Source of the DNA: Paragonimus westermani
Lineage: Eukaryota > Platyhelminthes > Trematoda > Plagiorchiida > Troglotrematidae
NCBI GenBank assembly: GCA_008508345.1
Contig: QNGE01001251.1
Span: forward strand, 42,179 to 106,178
Length of the DNA: 64,000 bases
Direction: 5' to 3'
Within the stretch, counting starts at the first letter, position 1. The number at the start of each line of letters is the position of its first letter. Below, in pieces: positions 52,901 to 62,165 of this stretch. The notes beneath the pieces are model-generated. The model was not told the origin of the DNA. It searched no databases and worked only from the letters and a program-made list of their open reading frames with translations. A program made the position numbers and the translations under genes.

Positions 52901-55900
52901 CCTTGTTTATAAAATACACGGATCGGGCCTACCAGATACTAGTTCTCGGTACGTGACTGATCCCAGAATGCCACATGGGGATGCCCTGCCATCCATGAAT
53001 CATATGCAACGTGTGCCCGTCGATGAACCACAAACTCCTGAAGGCGTGGACTGTGAAAGTCTGCCTTCGATGACACAATCGGTATTCTTTCCATCAGATG
53101 CAGCATGGATTCAGTCAACCCATCCTTCGTTCATAGATAAATCTCAGTGTTCGTCCTCGGGACGCCGAAGACGAAGCAAACATTGTGTGGCGCGCTCACA
53201 CAGTCATAGAACAGTGGATCAGTTGATGTCTAAGCAACCCAGTCGCGAAAGTAATACAGATCACCTGGGATATGGAACACCGATGGCGTATTATCAGCGT
53301 AGTATCAGTCACACCGTGCCTTCTGAAGTAACTGCTGCTGTTGGTGAATGGCCGCCAGTTCTTGCTCAGTGGCATCATCGACGTCCTGTTGTTTATTCTA
53401 CTGAATCCCTCGATCCTGTGGCTCGAGGTCAGTGGCAAATCCGAAAAGAGAAACGTTCAAAGAGCGGTCGTTCCACACATGATCTCGTTAATGTGGATGC
53501 TGACAGACAAATGCAACGGCATCATCATAGTGCGTCTGCGATTTTCGAGCGACTTGATATTCAACCGTAAGTTAGAGTCATGCAGTTAACTAACGTTACT
53601 AGTGCTTGTTTGCGTAGTGTGCATACCACTTGCAGCTGTTTCAGTTATCTCACAGTTCGAAAGAAATTAATCAACCAGTACAATACAATGTCCATTGGTA
53701 GTGAAATAAAGCTCATTGATTCCATTTTTCTATTTTAGATGGTTTCATTTTGATTTATCAAGAGCCAGTGCCGAAAAAATTCTCAAATCAACTCCTGTTG
53801 GCAGCTTTTTGGTTCGTCAGAGTGAAACGAGCAAGACGGAATATTCACTTTCGATTCGGTTAGTTGATCTTTTCACACATTCAGTCTAATTTAAAAGGGA
53901 TATTTTTCCTTGTGCCATTCTCGATATAGATGAATGTCACCTCATTTGATAGTTCATTTACGGTAAAATTCCATAAACGTCATGAAGGAACGTAGTAAAT
54001 CGATATACATACATGCCAGTTCGGATAAGCAGATCCTTCATTATACTTACATTAGTGTCTCCATCCTGTCAGTGTCCACCTATACGACATATCAGGAAGA
54101 CTTGTTTCGCCCTCAGTTCGGTTAAATAGCTATCAATAACGTTGGCTGTTTTATGGCATGGTCGTGTTGGATTCCTGTTGCATCTAATTGGCGTAGTTGT
54201 CTATTCGAACGAGTATTTTCTTTCTGATCCACTTGAGAAGATCTGATTTCCATACATACATTCATGTATGTCATGCAAGTGTAACGCGATTGATGTTTTA
54301 AGTGTTATATTTTTTATTCGCTTGGTGCTGACATAGCAGGACCGGTTTGGCTATGGTAAATGTAAGCTCACGCTACTGTTCGAAAATGACTTTTCAAAGG
54401 GACTTGTGTGACTACTCGTCTGATCACTGGTCGTTGTTTTGCACCGTATTAAGGTACAAACTGAAAATCACACTTCAGCTAACGTTTGCCGGTAACAGTT
54501 TAGAACAGCTGGAGTGTTTTTCTCAATATATCTCTTGAGCAAAGTCTGCAACACCTCATCTGGTGCATGCTGTGTTTTTGATTTACGCTTAGTAGGGTTC
54601 AATGAGTATTACCAAACAAAATGATGAAGTCAACCAGCATATGTACTTACCAGTCAATACAAATCAGTAGCCAAGTCGTCCACTGCTCATGAAGATATAT
54701 TCCTTTACTTGCAAGATTGGTTTCCGCTTGATAACAACTGCGGCCTCAGTGAACCGGAGATGTCTTCGAGTTTTGGTGTACCGCTTTCAAAAGGCTGGCT
54801 ATAAGTTCACTTGCGAACTAACCAAAAATAATCTTCTAACGGGTAAATTGCGCTGGCTCTCTCAACCTGTCGCCGCATTGAGACCTTATTGGGAAGTTTT
54901 GCCGCCCAACCTGAAACTCGTTTATTGACCTGGTCATTGAACACGATACGGTTGACTCCCTGACTCTCCTTGATGATTTGCTATATCGCCACAGCGATAG
55001 CTGTATAGCCCTGTTCATCTATCGCAACTTACCGTAGAGAATAAAGTTCTCGGACCTCCGTTGTTTGGTACCAACCCAGTACTAGCCCGAACTAGCAGTG
55101 ACCCTCTTTCTCTGTGTTAGACAGTTACCTCGCCAAAACCCCGACCACAAGAGCATCATTATTAAGAACAACACTCAATGCAATCTTTTTGTATAGAAAC
55201 TTTTTCCATGCCTTCTCTGGTTGTGAAAATGAACGTCTACTTTTTGTCACATTGCAAAGATGACGACACTGCCTCTTTATTGAAAATGAGCATCACTATG
55301 CCTCCACACTATGTAGTGCAGCTGATAGTGCTGTTCATCACTGTTAACGCTCTTATACAACCTTGAAGACTACTTTAACTTAGTGCTAATCCTGACTTCT
55401 TCAAATTCATTTTGCGAGCACAGTGATACAGTTGGAACAGGACAGTAACTAATAAATCGGGTCGGATAGGACGTCTATTTCTTATCCTGTTTCACACCCG
55501 TAGGCACCACATCTCAACACGGTTAGATTTCAATCACAGGTCACAAAGTATTGGAGTACTTGATTACTCAGTATTCGTTTCTTGGTTGCCGCAATCAAAC
55601 CTACTGCGAGGCCTTCCAGCACGTCACAATAACAAAATTTGAAAGCTTTCTCGGGTCCTAGAGGACAAGTGTCTCGAACACGTAGAAACCGTCGATCCTC
55701 ATACAAGGCTTGCCCGTCAGTATTAGATCGCCTTGGTAGTTGATGTGTAGCAGTGCGTCTGTACTTCACATTGGTTGTCCAACTTTGTCATACATAACTC
55801 TACAAACCTCAGCACACATCTGCTGAGATGCGGCGTGGTGTGCTCGGGAGATGAATTGTGCGAAAATTCTTCCGCTTATGTTCGTTGTTTATTGATTTAT

Positions 55901-56698
55901 ACCTGTTCAGTATACTAATTTAACAGGACCGCATGGTGTTTTCGGCCGCAACACACTCTTCGAGGCTCAATTATCAGTACCTCATTTTCACCAAATACGT
56001 TTGTGTGTTAATAACCTGAATTCTCCAGTCTGTTTTCTAGGTTTAATTCTGTTTCCACGCATGTTGTTCCAATTAGTCGAGAACATAAATGAGCTGTCTT
56101 CATGTTTCATATTAAGTATCTTTAACAACTTCAACCTACCCGGACTTTTCTTCTGTTTGATTCCTTCTCTTTCAGCCGTCCATAGTTAGGATTGAGTTTC
56201 AAATTTGTTCTCTAACTGTGTACAGTTTCAGCTATACAATGATATCCCACGAATCACGCTTGCAGAATAGTAACGGATAGATATCAATCGGAAGTATCCT
56301 ATCATTTTGCAGTTAGTTTCTGTGATTTCCTAAACGTCTCTGTTCACTACGACTTGGAAAACAGTGCATTGTGATGTATGCAGAAGGCTATAAGCGGTTG
56401 TTTCGCAAAGCACTTATACTGTGTGTTGTCTTCTTTTCGATGTAGACCTTTACTATAAATCTGCAAAATTTTCATATTTGGTTTCAGCCGTGAAAGTGAT
56501 GTTCTACATATGAGAATTTCAAAAGATGAGAATTCTGGTCACTATGTTTTGGGTGAATACAGTCAACCCTATCCAAGTATTTCAGCAATGATCTATCGTT
56601 ATACACGAAGTCTTCTCCCGGTGCGTGGTACGAAGCCCATTCTTTTGCAGTTTCCTGTGGAACGTACGGTGCAAAGGCAGTCCCTGCCAAAAAATTGA
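16830..56698 (+). CDS. SH2 domain-containing adaptor, SHB/SHD/SHE/SHF family (spliced gene model)
   Basis: Model: join of 16830-16897, 35134-35279, 39992-40614, 47948-48379, 49458-50457, 52621-53566, 53739-53858 and 56488-56698. Every junction uses GT..AG and keeps phase (2, 1, 0, 0, 1, 2, 2). The total is 3546 bases, 1181 residues plus TGA. Residues 1 to about 1072 are low-complexity and Ser/Thr/Pro-rich with no other recognised domain. Residues 1073 to about 1172 form one SH2 domain with the FLVR arginine at 1098. The order (disordered arm, SH2 at the very C-terminus, ending in the LLPVRG...ILLQFPVERT pattern) fits the SHB family, whose vertebrate members are much shorter. Such adaptors bind phosphotyrosine on receptors or kinases and recruit partners in the cytoplasm. 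The family call is firm. The first two exons, and so the true N-terminus, are less sure, and extra or alternative 5' exons are possible. Confidence 0.75.
17437..17649 (+). CDS. Candidate exon of an unrecognised gene
   Basis: A strong acceptor (CTAATTTCTACAG) is followed by 70 open codons (EQILIGAHFLFRLRKG...). The donor is unclear: TCCA|GTTGGT or TTG|GTCTTT, both weak. Function unknown. It could be chance, since a region this size yields some splice-bounded open frames at random. Confidence 0.2.
   Translation, partial: EQILIGAHFLFRLRKGAPQQSLESLCRCSLSFEPRSIHPLTMHISFLDANNYDKQFPMPYDLRLCSSWSF
18278..18808 (+). other. Unexplained 176-codon open frame
   Basis: Rich in Phe, Ser, Leu and Arg with no motif I recognise. 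The opposite strand is also open over its first third. The length is notable for this AT-leaning region but not beyond chance. No conserved domain, signal peptide or clear start context. Confidence 0.15.
19120..22019 (+). CDS. Candidate three-exon segment of an unrecognised gene
   Basis: Segments 19120-19305 (donor CATG|GTAAGC), 21791-21840 (donor GCT|GTGAGT) and 21940-22019 (acceptor CCTCTACAG) join in phase 1-1 and 0-0. They give about 105 uninterrupted residues including VVGYLPVMVSSASDIRN and VVFHTIVLRQSPDPLR. The last segment leaves phase 2, matching 27590-27758. There is no domain I can name. The chain was found by hand, so a chance assembly is quite possible. Confidence 0.25.
24726..24819 (+). 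CDS. Candidate alternative first exon (Ser/Asn-rich)
   Basis: An ATG opens a Ser/Asn/Thr-rich peptide (MDTSSAVSSFSGTSSNAN...) that ends at a strong donor CTTG|GTATGTG in phase 1. That phase fits exon 3 of the adaptor gene at 39992. The composition matches the adaptor's arm. There is no transcript evidence. Confidence 0.25.
25754..28590 (-). CDS. Candidate three-exon antisense gene fragment
   Basis: Segments 28590-28504, 26977-26882 and 25858-25754 are 87, 96 and 105 bases long, all phase 1 in and out. Acceptors are good (TTATTCTGTCAG, TTCTTTCAG) and donors are GTAAAC, GTAAGTAC and GTAAGA. Joined they give about 95 open residues, including HAIAEENRGLVPYQAVHARL and NMSLMRKTSKASGLNRSV. The middle segment is also open in another frame and on the + strand, which weakens the case. 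No family recognised. Confidence 0.25.
27029..27051. repeat. (CT)n(CA)n compound microsatellite
   Basis: Seven CT then four to five CA dinucleotides. Confidence 0.9.
27590..29506 (+). CDS. Candidate two-exon 3' end of an unrecognised gene
   Basis: 27590-27758 (phase 2 in, donor AAG|GTACAA) joins 29264-29506 (acceptor TTATTCACAG) at phase 0. Together they give about 136 residues ending at a TAG, including HYHFCWEFFQAVMEAGLL and GPLKIHRFYWEKPTATLLLF. The aromatic, soluble composition looks more like protein than most chance frames here, but I recognise no family. It may continue the chain from 19120-22019. Confidence 0.25.
31205..31640 (-). repeat. Possible repeat-derived antisense open frame
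   Basis: About 145 codons are open on the - strand, with an ATG at 31540 and the frame open further back to a stop near 31640. Parts (LVDQPITHAVKQEQVDEHMA, GRGGRRDTNQMNCEEP) look coding-like, and a second - frame overlaps. It neighbours the (AT)n tract at 31973. I suspect a dispersed repeat but cannot name it. Confidence 0.2.
31973..31999. repeat. (AT)n microsatellite
   Basis: Thirteen uninterrupted AT dinucleotides. Confidence 0.95.
35134..35279 (+). CDS. Adaptor gene, candidate exon 2 (Ser-rich)
   Basis: The 146 bases lie between acceptor TTGCAAATTTCAG and donor ACCG|GTGAGTG, phase 2 in and phase 1 out. Model residues 23-72 are Ser/Thr-rich (SSSTSLTESSSS). The outgoing phase matches exon 3: the split codon G|GT becomes Gly72. 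The frame is also open about 95 bases upstream of the acceptor, so an unspliced 5' extension or a local start such as the ATG near 35190 is an alternative. The composition is like the confirmed exons, which supports membership. Confidence 0.6.
35280..39991 (+). other. Intron 2
   Basis: 4.7 kb, GTGAGT..TAG. It contains the candidate alternative exon near 37.6 kb. Otherwise there are only short chance frames and T-rich DNA. Confidence 0.55.
37587..37770 (+). CDS. Candidate alternative or skipped exon (Ser/Asn-rich)
   Basis: After a GTGAATAG that could serve as an acceptor, the frame stays open with ATGs at 37599 and 37611 (MASSSNSVRNHGQYGSIAS...). It is rich in Ser, Asn and Gln like the adaptor's disordered arm and sits inside intron 2. 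No good GT donor in the phase needed for exon 3 is visible; ACCA|GTCTCG is the best phase-1 option. It may be an alternative first exon, a decayed exon or chance. Confidence 0.25.
39992..40614 (+). CDS. Adaptor gene exon 3 (Tyr/Pro motif exon)
   Basis: 623 bases, phase 1 in and 0 out, with acceptor TCGTCTGTAG and donor ACGCAG|GTAAAC. Model residues 72-279. Near the start is HVYVNLP with Tyr78 in a Y-x-N-x setting, the consensus recognised by GRB2-type SH2 domains when phosphorylated. The rest is Ser/Pro/Thr-rich and probably disordered, with a Cys-containing patch (CETKCEQQDKFCWSPRCPP) of unknown meaning. The open frame is about 257 codons long, far above background in this window, which makes it a secure coding exon. 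Confidence 0.85.
40615..47947 (+). other. Intron 3
   Basis: 7.3 kb from GTAAAC to TTTTTCACAG. It holds a 182-codon open frame at 46175-46723 with no recognised motif and several short frames on both strands. I find nothing there to call a gene. Confidence 0.75.
46175..46723 (+). other. Unexplained 182-codon open frame inside intron 3
   Basis: Long for this window, but rich in Cys, Arg, His and Phe, with no domain, signal peptide or repeat I recognise and no flanking splice pair I trust. Two other frames on both strands are also open over 46393-46608. Most likely chance, or part of an unrecognised repeat. Confidence 0.15.
47948..48379 (+). CDS. Adaptor gene exon 4 (polyproline and polyglutamine)
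   Basis: 432 bases, phase 0 on both sides, with acceptor TTTTTCACAG and donor GACGAA|GTACGG. Model residues 280-423. A proline run at residues 375-393 (PTPPPLPPPPSPPMAPAVP) is a candidate ligand for SH3 or WW domains, and a Gln run follows at 402-406. The phase-0 join to exons 3 and 5 is clean. Proline-rich segments N-terminal to the SH2 domain are typical of the SHB family. Confidence 0.85.
48380..49457 (+). other. Intron 4
   Basis: 1.1 kb, GTACGG..TTTACAAG. The acceptor has a short pyrimidine tract but is the only one that keeps the frame. No other features seen. Confidence 0.8.
49458..50457 (+). CDS. Adaptor gene exon 5 (long disordered region)
   Basis: 1000 bases, phase 0 in and 1 out, with donor TTGA|GTGAGT. 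Model residues 424-756. The sequence is Ser/Thr/Asn/Pro-rich and open over its whole length, with several tyrosines in possible SH2-ligand settings (RRHYTTSD, APVEYLSSRP, KLLEYQPL). It ends in a more structured-looking acidic/aromatic patch (QAEAEWWRAQQRSK). Antisense open frames over it are shadows. No catalytic domain is visible. Confidence 0.88.
50458..52620 (+). other. Intron 5
   Basis: 2.2 kb, GTGAGT..TTATTTTCAG. Only short chance frames on both strands (near 51.8-52.2 kb). Confidence 0.8.
52621..53566 (+). CDS. Adaptor gene exon 6 (basic patch and Tyr-rich linker before SH2)
   Basis: 946 bases, phase 1 in and 2 out, with acceptor CTTATTTTCAG and donor CAACC|GTAAGTTAG. Model residues 757-1072. 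It holds a basic cluster GRRRRSK (937-943) that could be a nuclear-localisation or lipid-binding patch, and tyrosines at SDNYRGV, SSRYVTD, LGYGTP, MAYYQRS and RPVVYSTE. A short linker (FERLDIQP) leads straight into the SH2 domain in exon 7. Phosphorylation of any tyrosine is inference. Confidence 0.88.
53567..53738 (+). other. Intron 6
   Basis: Short 172-base intron, GTAAGT..CTATTTTAG. Confidence 0.88.
53739..53858 (+). CDS. Adaptor gene exon 7 (N-terminal half of SH2 domain)
   Basis: 120 bases, phase 2 on both sides. It encodes the SH2 start WFHFDLSRASAEKIL (model residues 1073-1087), then GSFLVRQSETSK with the phosphate-binding FLVR arginine at 1098, and the next strand (TEYSLSI). The spacing of the opening Trp, the SRA.AE.IL helix and the FLVR motif is canonical. 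RQSETSK followed by YSLS closely resembles the SHB-family pattern RNSxTSK...YSLS. Donor ATTCG|GTTAGT. Confidence 0.93.
53859..56487 (+). other. Intron 7 (splits the SH2 domain)
   Basis: 2.6 kb, GTTAGT..TTTGGTTTCAG. Several antisense frames (54836-55018, 55530-55769) have no recognised motif. Confidence 0.85.
56488..56698 (+). CDS. Adaptor gene exon 8 (C-terminal half of SH2 domain, stop)
   Basis: 211 bases, phase 2 in, ending in TGA. It continues the domain with LHMRISKDENSGHYVLGEYS (the HMKL...KYVLG pattern of SHB relatives), then P..SI..MIYRYTRSLLPVRG and ILLQFPVERT, the strand and tail that close the SHB-type SH2 domain. Only nine residues follow, so the SH2 domain is C-terminal, as in the family. 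An AATAAA at 57302-57307 may be the polyadenylation signal, giving a 3' UTR of roughly 0.6 kb. Confidence 0.93.
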
Positions 56699-59600
56699 AT
56701 GCCTAAACTAACCTTACGAATGTACACTCTCTTTGCATTTTACCACTGTCCCCGATCACTCTTTAGACCTTACCAGAAAGTTTACTTGCCTGCATTGAAA
56801 TCCATCCAAGCACCCCATTTTGTGTTACGAATCTGTACTACTTGTTTTTTGAAGTAGTATGGATCCACCCACGCAATTCTCGGTAACGTCTGTGAAAATT
56901 GGTTTTCATCTCGCTGATCTCATGGTTTTGCCTAACTTCTGAATGTTGTCAGCCTAATTCGCTTTTTTGTTTTATATACATTAACTCGACTTACCTTTCA
57001 TCAAAATATATGGGAAAGTTCCTGTTGCCCGTACTTCAAAGCGACTAGGAGAATGCCTTGAAAAACTTGAGCACCCTTTGTTAAATACACCTTGAAGAAG
57101 AATGACCTAAGATTGGTTTCTATTAAGTCCACCAGATTCTAATACTTACCAAAGAGAGGTTGACAGATGGAATCCAGATGTTTCGTATGTGTATGCAAAC
57201 ACCATAGCTTCTCTAGGAAATAGTGGAAATGAAAATTTTCTTCCGATTTCATAAAATTTAATTCGGACAATGGTGCTGGAACTGCGTGTCATGGAGCTAT
57301 GAATAAAGTTATCGCAGCGATGAATTGGAGTTCACCACCACTGGTTGATTCTAGAAGGGGAGCTAGTAATTTAGACGAGTTAATTTGTGACAACAACATT
57401 ATATAATATGTCCATTTTATGAATCTGCACATGCATTGAGAATACGGTAATTTGCAGCTCTCCTATCAGCTCTTCGGTCGCAAATAATATTATCTGGGAC
57501 TACGTCGATGTGCATATATGTATATATAAAGTAACATTAGTTTGGTAAATATTATAATTAATCAACCAAACGAATAGAGGAAAAGCCAAAAGATCAGGTT
57601 TGTGAAGGTCTGGGGCTCACGTGTAATTCTCGTTCGAGATTGTCAATCACAGTTACCCTGTGGAAACGAGGGGACCACGAATTAAAACGAAGCTTTGTAA
57701 TGCTGAACTTCGGATTAAAGCTGAAGAGATTTTCTGTGACCGAAGTGGTGATGTACGAAGGTTGACTTTTTCCCGTGCTTTGATTGCATGAATTATCCTG
57801 CTCACTTATATTTCGAATCATTTTTGACAGTTTTCTTTTAGTTCGTTTGTTTCAGAACGTGTAACACAACTTATCAGATAAAACCCAGTTTAGCCGATAA
57901 AAACCCTCGAGCAGGCGGGACGAGTCTTTGAGACTTTTTGTTGAACCTCCGTTTTATCTGCTTACACTAACCACCGAGCGATCATATTGTAAGGCATTAT
58001 TCGTGAATACTATCGGTCCGAGTGGGAATTCAGGATACATCTATGTGGCTCTGTCATATCATACATTTGCGACCATGCTTCACGATTCACGTGCCTGCGT
58101 TCATTAGTCCCCGTCGGACAAGCTACCCAGAGTTTTGGAGTTTTCGGCATTCCATATCACCCAACTTTCAAATTTTGTCCGCATTTTTCAGTTCACCCTA
58201 CTGTTCACTGTGCACGCAATTGAGCCCGTTTCTCTTTGACAATGACTGTGGTAGTGGAAGATCAACCTGGCCTCAACACAATAAGCTTACCAGTTTTCAG
58301 AACTTCAGAGTATGTAGTTGTGAAAGCACATCCGTCTCTTGTTGAGCTTATAATACAAGTTGATTTCGTGTTAGTTTGTAATAAGCAATTGTGATTACGG
58401 GCTGAGATTGATCTCAAACTGCGTTTTTGTTATGATACGGTTTTGCTCGTTGGGATATGCTTTCCGATGTAATACTGGCGAAATTGTTTCTAACTGTTAC
58501 TTGATAACCGGCGTAAATAATGTTACACCACTGAGCCTGACACTTATAACTGGTATAATACTTGCTCCAGTGACCTTGCCCATGAATCCAACTTTATCCT
58601 ATCGAGATATAACTGAGCCCTCACGACAGGTCATACTGAAACACTTTTTTGTCCAAGTGGTGTACATTATTTAGCAAAGACACAGAATAACCACTGCTTA
58701 TCCTTCTTTCTGTCTTCTCACTGTGACTCCTGTATGTTCTAGTGTACTAAGTCACGTCGGTTAGGGAAGAACGTGAGTGACTCGACAAAGCTGCCTAAGG
58801 AGCTATTGTTCACGCTTGAATTTCTTTACCACATAACAGCTGCAATCTTGACTGTCCGTTGCTGTAGAAAAACCGCGGAAATTATTGACCCAAATTTCAA
58901 CTTGAATCCTAAACTCACTTTTTTCTATCCACATTAGTACGAGTTGGGCTGATTTGATTCTTTTTTCAACTGTTTTTGACGATGCGATCCAGTGTTTACT
59001 TTCGTTTCTACTTCACTCGCATAGTTTCAGATGTATTTGACATGAAAAAGTTTATGCCTAATTTAAAGCGTTTTCACCAATAATTAATGGGTGCTTTTCC
59101 TGTATGACACATGAACTTCGCCAGCTGAACTCATTCCGCACCCGCCTTGTAATCACACACAACCGTTTGATTTGAAAGGATAATTTAGCAATATTTGTGA
59201 TTTGTTTTACCTTGGTTAGACAAACCAAAGCAAGCCTAGTGTAAATGTTACAAGTTCAGCTCCATGGACTGCTGGAAATTTGGCTCCGATCAGACGCAAA
59301 ACAGAATTAGCTACATTGTTTTGCTCGCTCATCCCACACGACCGCTTTAAGCCGTTCTGTGTTATTGAAGCCTTGTTGATCATTCGTTACAACCCACTGC
59401 TATGCGCCAAAAGAAATGTCACGCATTACGCCTGCCATAGTTTCCCTAACAATGATCAATGAAATTGCTGGTAGACACTGGCAGTTGCATTTCTCTTTGT
59501 AAATTTACCATTCATTTTTGAGTATTGTCTGCTGTGGTAAAGTTCTGTGCTAATCTAATTCAGGGCGCGGACTGTGTGTTCCATGTTATCCAACTTAATG

Positions 59601-62165
59601 AAGGTGGCAAACTGCACAAACGTTTCCGGATTGTTTTTCCATTACGATGGCACGCTGAAATGAGATATTCCGATGCATTTCGTCAGACCGACTCAAGTGA
59701 TAAGGATTGCAAGATATTTCAAACGGCATTGACAATTATCACTATGGGTTGTGCCTGGCCAACCTTTACTGCATACTCTGTGTACAATGAACTTCCTCAA
59801 TACGGCAAGTACAACGCAATATTAAGATGCTTTCCTGAATTTCCGCTCGCATTTTGTTTCTGTCTATGATAAAACAGTCAGTCCTGAGTATACTACAACT
59901 GAGTGTTCCCTAGGTTTGTCAATTATTAGCAAAATACACTTTGCAACTAAATTGTTTATGAACTTCAGTTCGATCCCTATCATCATCCAACAGCCCGGAG
60001 ATCATGTTACACATGCCGTGTCTTACAACCACATTTTGGATAACTTAATTGTATGCTTGTGTCGACCATCTCCAATTGATAGTAATTCAAAGTGATTGCC
60101 TGATAAATTTCGTGGACACCATCTTGTGTGGTTGAACAACGATGTGGATAAAGTAGTTTTGAGCACAACCGGTGTTTGTTTCATCAACACTTACTAGCCT
60201 TTTAATAAAAAGGCAGCCTTATGATCGCATACCATTTACGTAGAAGTCGTCACTACATGGCGAGGCGTTAAACATTGCCCAGTCCCTTAATATCTGATTA
60301 CGTACGCGTGATATCTGTGCCGTGAAGGGCTTGCGGACATACAAGATCTTCCAACTAGTAATCCGTCGAGACCTGTAGTCGGCGATTTCTTGACGATCGA
60401 TTTTATTCGCCACGTCTGTAATTGTTTCACTATTTAATGTTGTAGCCTTATGACCAGTCAGAGACAGAATCGGGTGTGCTACAGTTTCTTGACTTCAGTG
60501 GACCTTTTCGAAAGTGGATAAACTAACAAATGCCAAGTTCTGTGGCCACCTGGGAGCGCAACACATAAACGGCGGATCATCTACATAGTCTTTATTTGCC
60601 TTTTTTGTGCCTTATCGGATCACTCAGACTGCTACTTGTGCCCTTGTTTTGGTTATCAAACACTGGCAAGGCTATTTTTTTTTACAGTGCCCGTAGGTTT
60701 GTTAAAGTTGTAACCAAGAAACCAGTTAGCTGGAGTCCAGTCATCTTACTTCACATAATTCACACGACGGTAATTTAAGTTTTCGGTCGCCGGAACTGCT
60801 ACTTGTTAATCGTTTCTAATCAGTGTTGTCCAATTCTGCCCATTAGTTCAGTCTTTAATTTCCCATCTCCCCAACTGTTTTCGTCCAACGAACACGGCAT
60901 GTTTTAACTGACAAAGATTATCCAACATTTCTTCAACCATTGATTGTGAGTCTACAGCGCTTCTGAAAACCGATTGTGTACACAGACTCAACTCGGTTTG
61001 CATCGGAAGAAATGTCATTCGGTACTCCAAGTTGAACAGCTATTTGTAGGGTTGCTCCTTAAAAGAAAAATGCCTGGCACTCTCTAATTGTAAAACAGCG
61101 AACTGTCATTGGTTAGTATGGATTGAGTCGTCAATATCAACGAATGTGACCAAATGATTGAAAATCTTCCCATTGGCGGTGATCACCACCAGCATTTACG
61201 TCCGCAACTTTTAAAAAATTGATGTTTGCCACTGGAAACTAAACCTCGTTGGAACATTCAAGCGGATACCGTTTTTCTCGAAATCCATTTTTTAATGAAT
61301 TTATATGGTCCGTTGATACAGATCGGGATCATATTGAAATATATGTACAACCCACTGCACTGAATGTTTGCCACTCTGGTACACCTATTATTTGTGTGCA
61401 CCATTTCGTAAAATGGGGATAGAATATTTATTTCAGTTTATGCGTGCATTGTACCAGCTGGGATTCCATATCGGACCGTACGATCGGAAGGCTGAATCAT
61501 TGACCTCGGGAAGAATATTTTGTAGCTGATAAGGAAGTTAGGAAAGGTGGACACGGATTCACAATCATTTAAACCGTTGACAAGATTAACACATAAACAA
61601 CTTCACTGTAATCACTGTGTTTCAGTAAAGCAGTAGGGTTTTTCTTCCGTCATTGTCGTAACAGATGTTTTCATTCCTGCTTCTCTGGTTAAATACTGCC
61701 TTGATGATGTTGCATGAGCAAAGGTAATAATCAGAAGAAAAAACAAAAACCGCGATTTTAGACAGGGATTGATGCGTCAAATACCACCAGGATATATAAA
61801 ATAGAAGTCAAACCAGATCTGTTAAGCTCAACTGCTATTGAAGAGGCAGTATCACATTTATGGAAGCTTAGATCATTAGAATTTAAATAGGTAATGTCAG
61901 GCTGCGTCACACAATGCTTACATGAGAGACGACCTGATAGAATCGGTACTAGGTGCTGATCAGCTTTGTCGACTGAACACGAACATAGAGCTTCAGGAGA
62001 GCGAACTGACTGTCATTGATGTTGATATAGAATTCTATCACAAGAAGATGTGGAAGCGATGCCGAATGAGTATGGTCGCTGTAAAGTCCCTGTTAGAATA
62101 TTCATTTCAAACTGTTTGCGTAATTTTCATGAGTTTCTTTATGGGTTTGTTAGTGTTTATGACCA
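56699..62165. other. 3' flank and intergenic region
   Basis: 5.5 kb. After a likely 3' UTR no gene is recognised. Open frames reach 114 codons (59525-59869) without motifs. A segment at about 61.77-62.17 kb has open + strand frames that read like degraded coding text, but I cannot assign it. Confidence 0.6.
57302..57307 (+). terminator. Possible polyadenylation signal of the adaptor gene
   Basis: Canonical AATAAA about 600 bases after the stop codon, the first one I noticed downstream. Its use is inference. Confidence 0.3.

Noticed and set aside
55530..55769. 79-codon - strand frame in intron 7
   Set aside because: Coding-like stretches but no motif, no splice support, and it lies inside a confirmed intron.
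61770..62165. Coding-like + strand text beside the truncated retroelement
   Set aside because: Open frames are short and shifted, the text matches no family I can name, and it may be flank of an unrecognised repeat.
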